DNA of 64,000 nucleotides from positions 27,657,001-27,721,000 of the forward strand of contig NC_092673.1 of assembly GCF_964355755.1 (NCBI RefSeq), read 5' to 3'. Shown one piece after another: positions 13,301 through 21,800 of the stretch. The number at the start of each line of letters is the position of its first letter. The first letter of the stretch is position 1. The notes under the pieces were generated by a model. That model had not been told where the DNA came from. It saw only the letters and a list, made by a program, of their open reading frames with translations, and searched no databases. The position numbers were made by a program, and so were the translations under genes. The DNA is from Antedon mediterranea. Its lineage: Eukaryota; Echinodermata; Crinoidea; Comatulida; Antedonidae.

Positions 13301-16300
13301 ATTTTTCAATTTAAAAAATAAAATTTCAGAGAAAATTTAGAAAAATAGAGTTGGAGGTCCCGGAAATTGGACTTATTATACTTCAAAACATGAAACAAAA
13401 TATATAAGTCCCTATCATGGTTGTGACTGAGCTAAGAAATGTTTGAAAAATAGAGATGTTAGGTCCCGGAAAATGCACTTCTTGTACTTCAAAATATTAC
13501 CAGCTTTATTGTTGGGGCTGAGCTAAGAAACTGTTTAAAACTAGAGCTGCAGGTCTTCAAAAATTGCATTTTATACTTTGGAAAAATCAGGCCTAGAGGC
13601 TTAAAAAACGCAAGCGTAGACCTTTTTCAGTCGGGGAAATAAGTTTATTCCTCCCAAGTGTATGCGTGCGTACCATCTGGACTTCCGAGAGTTGAGAAAT
13701 TCATGACATACAGGACATTGAAAATGTAATAACTTAGCTATAATAAGATGTTGGCTAAGCGAAAATGGCATGTTTTTTTGTTTAGTAATGGATGAAAAAT
13801 TTATTTTAGGTGCCCCACGGTACAGAGAAGGTTACTTGTAAATTAAAAAATTGGTGAACATACGGACAATTAACATAATTCGTTTTTGCTGCTGTAGTGT
13901 AGCGTACGTCGACGCAGTACACGACGTAACCGTCAGTAAACTTCGCCTGGAAAATAACTACAGTACACATTTTGGTCCCTGGATGGAACATGATATCACG
14001 CGTTTCGACCCAACGTTGAACGATTCGTACAAAGGGATACCGACAGACAAGTGCGAACCTAGCTATTGTTTAGTAGTAAGTTAGATCGCTGGCAATAATG
14101 ATTGCATATAAAGTGCATAATATCACTCTGACGTACTCTCACGGTCAATGAAACGTCGTGGTTTTCTAGGCGCTGAAGCTAGCTACGAAGTGAACGCGAA
14201 CGCTTTTTACTGTATATTATATTCCCCGACAAAAAGTACCCGTGTTCCCTTCGGTAACCGCCGGTAAACTTCGCCTGGAAAATAACTACATTACACATTT
14301 TGGTCCCTGGATGGAGCTTGATATCACGCGTAAGCGTGTCGACCCAACGTTGAACGATTCGTACAAAGGGATACCGCCAGACAAGTGCGTACCTAGCTAA
14401 TGTTTAGTAGTATTGTAAGTTAGATCGCTGGCAATAAATGAATGCATAAAAGTGCATAATAGCCCTCTGATGTACTCTCACGGTCAATGGAACGTCGTGG
14501 TTTTCTAGGCGCTGAAGCTATATGAAGTGAACGCGAACATTTTTTACTGTATATTATATTCCCCGACAAAAAGTACCCGTGTTCCCCGACGGGGGGGCTA
14601 GGCTCCCCGACGAGGGGACTAGAGCCCCCGTAGCCCCCCCCCCCCCCCGCTGGCGCCACCACTGACGCAGCGACGTATTGACGCAAAGTGCTGTATAGTA
14701 TGGAACGCCGTTTACGCAACATTTCGATGATATGAATTTTATGACGCGATATGTGAATGAAATGCATCGATATGAATTAAATGGTGCGATATATGAATGA
14801 AATGTTTTGAATTGAATGCTTTGAATTGAATATTTTGAATGAAATGTTTTGAATGAAATGTTTTGAATGAAATGTTTTGAATGAAATGTTTTGAATGAAA
14901 TGTTTTAAATGAAATGTTTTAAATGAAATGTTTTGAATGAAATGTTTGAATTGAATTGAAAAGTCAAACTATTGGTGGCGTATGTCATTCTCGCTCGCGA
15001 TTATTTTCTCAACCTCTTAGGCCTAAGCCTGGGTACCCTCATCTCCTTTCTTCCACGCTGCCTTTACAGAGAATCCTAACAGACCTGGGTTCGGAAATAT
15101 GTATTCCAATGTTTCAGGTCTGTTAGGGAGTCTCTGTAAAGGATTCATATTGATGACAGCGTTGAAAGGAGATGAGGGTACCCATGCTTAGGCCTATTAA
15201 GAGGTTAAAAAAAAATCGCGAGCGGGAATGACATACGCCGCCAATAGTTTGATTTTCAATTCAATTCAAACATTTCATTCAAAACATTTCATTTAAAACA
15301 TTTAATTCAAAACATTTCATTCAAAACATTTCATTCAAAACATTGCATTCAAAACAATTTATTCAAAACATTTCATTCAAAACATTTCATTCAAAACATT
15401 TCATTCAAAACATTCAATTCAAAGCATTCAATTCAAAACATTTCATTCATATATCGCGCCATTCAATTCATATCGATGCATTTCATTCACATATCGCGTC
15501 ATAAAATTCATATCATTGAAATGTTGCGTAAACGGCGTTCCATAGTATTGCATAATCACAAGTGGGAAGGAACCGACGACGCAACAGTGCTGCAATCACC
15601 GCATGTTTGATTTCCCGCAGGCGGGGGCAAACACAATTTTTAGAAGGGCATTTTCTTACGTTGCGAAGGTTGCGTTACGTTGTCGCTAGTGGGAACCAAA
15701 ATTACACCCTACGTGCACTAGTGGGAACGAGCTTTAATGTAACCGCGTATTACGAAATTGATTTCTTTCAGAAAAATGCAAGGCGTTAATAAGACTAGCC
15801 CGAGACAACAACATTTTGATTATTTGCGATGACGTTTACAACTTACTTTGCTTTGAAAAAAATGGAAACGCATTCAAGAGAGCGCCACCAAGACTTTTTC
15901 AGTACGACGTGAAAGCAGACGATGATTATTTCGGCAATGTTGTATCAAACGGTAGCTTTTCTAAAGTACTAGCACCGGGTCTCCGGCTTGGTTGGTTTGA
16001 AGCTCCAAAGGTTGTCATTAATCAACTGCTGTTGGAGTAAGAAACAGTCTTTGTTAATATTTCGAGAACACAGTTATTGTAATGTCCTAGAAATACATTA
16101 TGGTTTTAAGTACAACGTGTGAATGAAGGTCTAATTGTTTGTATAGTGAAAATTCTGTATTAAATTTTTTCACACAAACTTAATTGCCATTTTAATTCCA
16201 AATTTATAATATTAACAATAGTGATATAGAATATGGGAGTTCACACACACAAACGGAAGACGGCGCCGTATAATTAATCCCTGTATATATACATTGTTTA

Positions 16301-17646
16301 ACTAAAATGCACCGTCTCGTTCTGTGAAACGAAAACAGTGTGAATACAGATTTATTGTTGTTAATGGGCGTGAAAAGTTATTGGAAAATAGATATGTGAT
16401 CGAAAGACGACGTAACGTCTTTTTCGGCTACGACTGAAAATCCTGGCTCAGTTTGAACACAGGTTTAACTTGGTGTTTTCTAGCGGACGTATACAAGGTG
16501 GAGGTTCTATGAACCATTACACATCCGGGATAGTTGCAAGTTCATTGAATACAGATTTGTTCAGCGATCATTTGCTAATGGTTAGGAGCAGAGGTAAGGT
16601 ACGTATATTACGGGTCAACCTTCTAAACACCACACGCTATCCAGTACCATATGCCGTGCCACACTATACCATCCCTAAATGGGATCGACACTGCACTGCT
16701 GGTTACCGAGTGGGTCCAATGGCCTACATGTAGCCCTACTCCAAATTTTCTCAGTTTCTAGTTAAGCTTGGGGACGATAAAAACACTTTAATTACTTTTT
16801 AGATGAAACAAGTAGGACTAAATACTTCAAATCTGAATTCAGTTGTGTGTGCAGAAAATGTTCGAATATGTTCTTGTTAGGCCCATATCTAATTGTTGTT
16901 GATTTTTTGTTTGTAGGAGAAACTTGACGCTATCCTTGGTGTTTTTCGTGAACGCTGCCCAGAAGGCGTAAAATTCAGCATACCAACGGTAACTTTTTTA
17001 TAGAAATTATTGAATATATCTTTTTCGTATTTCTTTCACAATGATAAACATTATTAGGCTGTCTTTCGCAATTGCGAAAGAGTTTTCCCGCGCAAGGCAA
17101 GTGGCGCGCTTACGTCATTGTATTGCGATCAATTGTGAGCAGCCAAGATTGAGTAGATTATTCATTTTATTTATAATATTGCAGGGTGGTTATTTCATGT
17201 GGATAGAATTGCCAGGTTCGGTTGACATCCCAGAGTTACACGAGTGTTGTTTGAAAAATCACAACATATCATTCCATCACGGAGTAAAGTAAGTGTTGAT
17301 TTTTTAAGCAAGTGCTAAAGAAACAAACGAGAATCCACTTAATTAACTTTCAATGTTACTTTGAGATCATTTAGGCCTACTTGACGTGTATAGTGCATCT
17401 GTAGCTTGGTGGTTAACGCACTTGTCTCGGGCCTTAATTGTTTTAAAAAATAGCGCTACATCTAGACACGGGATAACTTATTTCCATTTTAGGTGCTCCG
17501 TGCCTGGTAGATGTCAGAATTGTATACGCATTTGCTTCATGTACTATTCTGCAGCAGAGCTAGTTACAGCCGCTACCAAACTACTCGAAGAAATTGAAGT
17601 TCGTCTAACGGCGGTAAAGAATGTGGACAAGGCAGATACAAATTAA
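10361..17646 (+). CDS. PLP-dependent class I/II aminotransferase, YER152C-like, copy 2 (9 exons, 437 aa)
   Basis: Tandem paralogue of the gene at 1505-7797, same strand. Exons: 10361-10534, 10991-11109, 11426-11577, 12796-12954, 15772-16036, 16484-16598, 16917-16988, 17185-17288, 17493-17646 (TAA). Every intron falls at the same position and phase as in copy 1, which shows a whole-gene duplication rather than retroposition. Motifs: LLQYG (68-72), CGAT phosphate loop, NPTG with Asn193, ICDDVY with Asp221 and Tyr224, Schiff-base Lys266 in NGSFSKVLAPGLRLGW with Arg273, and Arg399 in NCIRICF. All key catalytic residues are kept. Differences from copy 1: a different N-terminus (MATKFRTKEEDYYGYYK), one residue lost before the Lys motif, and an eight-residue longer C-terminus rich in charged residues. 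Introns 3 and 4 are packed with transposons, yet the splice sites are intact. Probably cytosolic; the amino donor is unknown. Confidence 0.9.
11719..11872. mobile_element. M1 family MITE in intron 3 of copy 2
   Basis: Left end GTTCCCACTAGGACGCAACG, right end CTAGTTGGAACCAAGCA followed by TA. The interior carries 'accaatgacaagcgatagtttgaat', also seen in degenerate copies near 18196 and 44452. It abuts the next M1 element, sharing the TA. Confidence 0.8.
11875..12088. mobile_element. M1 family MITE (long subtype), intact reference copy
   Basis: AAGCGTGGTTCCCAATAG at the left and CTAGTGGGAACCACGCTT at the right, each bordered by TA. The interior 'gctgtattgcgtaaatcacaag' gives the undisturbed version of the site into which a palindrome is inserted at 14696-15545. 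It also matches the split copy (13003-15736) over its whole length. Confidence 0.85.
12187..12545. mobile_element. Inverted-repeat element carrying a nested M1 copy
   Basis: Left arm CAATTTACACAGACGAGCGG followed by TAACGGTA; the right arm at 12519-12545 is its reverse complement with few changes. An M1 copy (12214-12395) is inserted inside, flanked by TA. Without it the element is about 175 bp. The same terminal motif (GTTACCGCTCGTCT) reappears in both units of the 55-56 kb tandem duplication. Confidence 0.7.
12214..12395. mobile_element. M1 family MITE nested in another inverted-repeat element
   Basis: Ends AAGCGTGGTTCTCACTAG and CTAGTGGGAACCAAGC, flanked by TA at 12212-12213 and 12396-12397. 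It is near identical to the copy at 10071-10246. Removing it restores a continuous GCGGTAACGGTAGCGG host sequence. Confidence 0.85.
12548..12757. mobile_element. M1 family MITE (long subtype), inverted relative to 11875
   Basis: Starts TCCCACAAGCGACGCAACG and ends CTAGTGGGAACCACGCTT. The interior 'aagaaaatgcccttccaat' is the reverse complement of the interior of the copy at 11875-12088. It ends about 38 bp upstream of exon 4 of the second aminotransferase. Confidence 0.8.
13890..14076 (+). other. Exon-like coding segment carried by the hAT-like element
   Basis: A pyrimidine-rich stretch ending in TGTAG (to about 13899) precedes an open segment encoding SKLRLENNYSTHFGPWMEHD and continuing through SYKGIPTDKCEPSYCL; a strong GTAAGT donor starts near 14076. 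The second tandem unit encodes the same peptide with substitutions and an in-frame 6-bp insertion, but has TAA where the first has TAT. I do not recognise the family. It may be an exon captured by the transposon, or chance. Confidence 0.35.
13918..14590 (+). repeat. Tandem duplication inside the hAT-like element, period about 328 bp
   Basis: The two units begin near 13930 and 14258 (AAACTTCGCCTGGAAAATAA in each) and run to ATTCCCCGACAAAAAGTACC. They differ by scattered substitutions, a 6-bp insertion and small indels. Each contains an open segment described in the following entry. Confidence 0.85.
14696..15545. mobile_element. 850-bp near-perfect palindrome (foldback element) with 14-bp tandem arms
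   Basis: Left arm 14701-15087 and right arm 15115-15542 are reverse complements, separated by a loop of about 27 bp centred near 15101. Each arm holds an array of about a dozen TTTTGAATGAAATG units (or the inverse), then a unique part ending in the hairpin CCTTTACAGAGAATCC. TA lies on both sides (14694-14695, 15546-15547), and the uninterrupted M1 relative has a single TA there. This suggests TA-specific insertion as in Tc1/mariner-type elements. No ORF is present. Confidence 0.85.
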
Positions 17647-17689
17647 ACATGGTCCTTGTTCCGTCGGTAATGTGACTTTATGTGACAAA

Positions 17690-17765
17690 AAATGTGATGT
17701 GGCCATATTATATAGACATGGTGATGTCATATCACTACCATATTTGGACATTTCTCTACCATATT
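17690..17765 (+). mobile_element. M2 family MITE, partial
   Basis: Carries the M2 core 'gacatggtgatgtcatatcactaccatatttggac' without clear terminal repeats. It lies just behind the stop codon of the second aminotransferase. Confidence 0.55.
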
Positions 17766-18195
17766 TGGACAGAGTTTAAGTCAGTTGTTCTTGAAATGTC
17801 GGGCCGCTTGTTTTGTTGTCATTAATTAATTTTAATGTTAAAGTTTTACAGTAAAGCGTCTTTTAATATTTCTGTTTCAACCGTAATCGTAAATATATGG
17901 GATCATCAAGATATTACTTTTATCCTATGTAATCATGTTATAATGAACACCTTACAAGTTTAGTATAAGCATTAAAATGATAAAATGTGATGATATAGAC
18001 AAATATAACAAGCACAGGTGAAAATCAATTATTTATTTATCTTACAAAATACTGCAAATGGAATGTATTGAACTGCGCATGCAATAATAGAAATATTACC
18101 ATAGCATACAGCATGGAGCATAATATTATAAATCACAAATAATAAACAGATTTGAAAAACACAATCAATTATATTCATGTGCACTTTTTAAATTT

Positions 18196-18262
18196 GGTTC
18201 CCATGATTCCCACCAATTTCAAGCGACGGTTTGAATAATCCATCGCTTTTGATTGGTGTTTC
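18196..18262. mobile_element. M1 family MITE, degenerate
   Basis: Contains TTCCCACCAATTTCAAGCGA and its inverted partner 'ccatcgcttttgattggtg'. It matches the interior of the M1 copy at 11719-11872, but the termini are worn. Confidence 0.5.
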
Positions 18263-18833
18263 GGACACGTAGAAACGCACGCCTATATACAACAACTTGC
18301 ATAATGTACATATTATCGGCACGACCACCCCAGATCCCACCTCCCACACACACTCATTTTCGTTCAAAGAGAATGCTTGTGTAATCTTTTCCAGCATCGA
18401 CCAAAATGATCCCAAACCCCACCTTCCCTTTCCCTCCCTTCATAATCATATCGACCTTTTCCGATTGAAGCCATTTACATTAAGTGACGGTAGGGGAAAC
18501 AACTGAAGATTTTAATTAATATACAGACTTACTAATGACTTGTGCTTAGTTATTGCTACTTTTCTGGGCTAATTTTGTCTAGTACTTTTACAATATTTCG
18601 GACAATAATCAATTCAACTGGTTTGAGTTTTACCAATTTTGTAGAGCGCCCTCTTTACCGGCACACAAAATTGTTCGATCCGACCGTCAAGAAATTAGCA
18701 ACAATGTGGTTATTTTATGTTATAGCATTAATGGTCAACAAGTTGTATTTACTTTGGCTCAGCTATTCTATTTTCTCTGTACATTAATATTTACGATGCA
18801 GCATTTATTGTGGTCAGATATCGCTTAGGCCGC

Positions 18834-21800
18834 TCATGTCAACGAGGTCTGCATCGGAGTTTGTGCGATGCAGGTCGATGAAGTTGTTGATGGCCTGTGA
18901 CGAGCGCTCTTCTGGTGGGCCCTTAGTCCAGCTAATTGTGAATAGGCACTTTCGCAGACCAAGCATTTGTATGGCTTCTCACCTGAAACGTAAGAATTGT
19001 TTAGAATTTATAACGTGTCACGTGATTTGATTTGTGTATCGAACATGACGTCACACAAAAATAACGATTACGATCATTCATTGATAGAAATAAGATACAA
19101 ACAAAATACGAACATATTACGAATGGCAATGAAACGTTGGCTACTCTAATATTATAATAAACAAACTTGGATAATGAAAACACGTGACATGAATCACATT
19201 AATTAACATATTTACCTGTATGTAAACGAATGTGGTTCCTCAACGTCGACGATTGGCTGAATCGACGCTCACAAAATCTACACGCAAACGGCTTTTCAAG
19301 CGTGTGTATGCGCATATGCGAACGGAGGTTACTACGTGAGTTGAAGCCTCTGTGACAGACGACACAGTGCAGACGACAAGATGGCAAGGCGGGAATCTTT
19401 GTTACGTTCAAGTCTTCTGTAAAAACATTGTGTTTCGGTAAGTAATCTGTTATTTATGTATGTATGTAGTGCACTTTATTCAAATATTGAATGCTTGATT
19501 AACAAATACAACCATATAAGACAGATATGTATGATTATTCACTTATTTGTTATTTAAATTGATTTATTATTATTACTAAAACTTACCGTTTATTTGTTTG
19601 TGTTCTTCGGTTGATGTCGGTGACAACGGGATGCCGAGAAACGTTTCGTAAAAGTTACCGTAATAGACGAGTAATTCTTGGTTTGGAGGGATTGCCTATA
19701 AAGACAAGCAGACAAAACAAAAGTTATATCGTGCCTAAATATCTGTAAGTACAGTTTTACTACTGTCTATTGTTAAGCCTAACCATCGGATAAATTGGTT
19801 CTCATGTATTGTACGAGTAGTAGCTAACTCGTGCCACACATAGTGGTGGGTCTATGATTTTTTTTAACGAGGAGCTCCAAAATAATTCGTTTCTCCTATG
19901 CAGAAACAACAATTATAACAAATGTGACAATATGACCTTCAAAATAGATTGCTTTAGTCTATTAATATATAAAATAGATATGAAAATGTAGTTCGTAATG
20001 GCAAGGAAATCTAACAACAGGATGATGAGATCAAAGAGTTTATCTATGGCTGCAAGACGATGCGATCTTAACACAAAAGTACATATTACAGTACTGTATT
20101 TGTCGCAGCCAGACATAAAATCAAATGATTGTTACGAGTTCCTATCTTTGCAAAGCAAGCTCAGTGTCCTGTTTGTTAGATTGCCTTAGTAATGCTAGCT
20201 CTCCCTTGGACCCCAAACGCAACTGTTTTCGACTTACTTTTAAAGCCCTGTAATATATCTCGGTTCCTAATTGGAACACCTCCAAGTTCTGTTCATTCTC
20301 GTTACGAGCACAATTCACGTGACACATCCAGGTCTCGTAAGTTTCCTCCGACGCATCAAGATAGTGAGCAAAGTTACCGTCACTGTCAAACACCTCCCAT
20401 GCATAGCGATTATCAGTCATAAAGTCCATGTCTTCAGCGGAAACTATCTTACCCGTGAATGGACCCATTTCGGTTCCTTCTTTTATCCATGTTGTTGAGA
20501 ATATGCCGATATCGGAGCCCGGTAGAGAGCTAGGCATAATACTTAATTGGTTCGGTACTGGCAAGTCTGTGAAGTAAATACATTGCATTGATAACTTGTA
20601 TATACAACTGCACTGTATCCTTGAAAGTAACGAAAGAAATGGGCTATGAGTGGCTTAGGACCTTGTTGTCTACCCCGTCGTACTATGTCGTTTTTATATA
20701 TTTTGAAATTTTGTGTATTTTTGAAGAAATGAATATATTATTTACTATTACATTTAACGGAAACGATAACGGATACGACAGCGAACAAACAAACCAATTT
20801 TTCAGTACACAGTAGTAAAATTGGTTTTGCTTTGGTTTGAACTACCATTCTATATTGAAAGCAAAACTAATCGGAAAGTTTTAAGCCCGCAGATATGCTT
20901 ACTAGGCATGTTTGCATTTTGTTAATATTTTTATTCAAATCTATATTCATTATCTCTGATACAATTTCTCGGTTAAGTCGTCCTGTTTCGGTTTATATGG
21001 ACTAAATCCACTTAGTTGTACGCGATGATGGACATATTTATAGTTATGTGTAACCAAGTTTCATCGAATTGCACAAAATGGTCTAAAACGTCTCCACCTG
21101 TAACTTATGCCTATATTCATTGCATAGTAAGCAAATAAATAAAATTAAACAAGCGTGTAATATATGAACGCCAGCGCAGTGATAAAAGAGTAGGCCTAGC
21201 AGCTATAATGTTTTAATTAAAAGTTAAAAAAATACACATATGTCATTCAATGCCAGCCAACATACGTGAGCATATGGGTCGTCGCGATGCAACAACGTCA
21301 AGTTCACGTATCAAATTAGCAACAAGAGCGGAAATTAAAATTAACTGTTATTTAGCGGTAAAGTTAATGTGGCGATTCTGATTGATGGACCTATAGAAAA
21401 TGATCTTACATTGTGGTGTGTTTATCGAAGAAAACCTGTCGAAAATACAACGCTTTTTGGTCATCAATACTAACATTAAAAGCGTTGATTGTATTGTTCG
21501 CCATAAAAGAAAATAATATCACCCTGAAGCGGTAAAAGTAACTGTAATATTAAATCATCAAAAGTCATTTTAGTAGAGTAAAAAAACTACACCAGTCGTG
21601 TAATAGCGGTAACTAAGTATCCTACTAAGTAGTTGTCCGTATCCATTTTCTATTGTTTCACTAATAGGTCTTAACAATTACTTTAAGCTTTAACATAACG
21701 TCTTAAACAAGAGAGGTCAAATAGTTACAAAAGCCCCCGGAAAGTCGATCTGCAGCCTCCTGCTCAAAAGCCATTCACTGGGGTTAGCCTCAGGCTATCA

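Larger units (their letters stand above)
13020..14672. mobile_element. Non-autonomous hAT-like transposon with 8-bp target duplication
   Basis: The element proper is 13028-14664 (1.64 kb). Its ends are CAGGGGTGGCGCCAG and the inverse of CAGTGGTGGCGCCAG. The 8-bp flanks are ACGTAGCG (13020-13027) and ACGCAGCG (14665-14672), one mismatch apart; the uninterrupted M1 relative carries ACGCAGCG at that point. Subterminal regions are GC-rich, with repeated CCCCGACGAGGGGGCTA on the left and its counterpart on the right. A CAG start and an 8-bp duplication are typical of hAT elements. No transposase was found, so it must be mobilised in trans. The interior holds a 328-bp tandem duplication (annotated separately). 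Confidence 0.8.
13003..15736. mobile_element. M1 family MITE split by two later insertions
   Basis: Three fragments (about 13003-13027, 14673-14695, 15548-15736) join into one long-subtype M1 copy that matches 11875-12088 end to end. The first break is a hAT-like element (13028-14664), the second an 850-bp palindrome (14696-15545). The whole stack lies in intron 4 of the second aminotransferase and expands it to 2.8 kb. Confidence 0.8.
17647..18833. other. Convergent spacer between aminotransferase copy 2 and Prdm12
   Basis: Non-coding. Contains a partial M2 copy (about 17690-17765), a possible poly(A) signal AATAAA for copy 2 at 18141-18146, a degenerate M1 core (18196-18262) and, on the minus strand, an AATAAA near 18804-18809 close behind the Prdm12 stop. 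No additional gene was recognised. Confidence 0.55.

Noticed and set aside
13851-14084. ORF taken as a transposase of the hAT-like element
   Set aside because: It is too short, has no hAT dimerisation or catalytic motif, and the element has no other long ORF.
14420-14767. 115-codon minus-strand ORF
   Set aside because: It spans the end of the hAT-like element and the start of the palindrome, so it is a chance fusion across two insertion boundaries.
20192-20498. Plus-strand ORFs opposite Prdm12 exon 2
   Set aside because: They are antisense to the PR/SET exon, whose minus-strand translation is clearly the real product.
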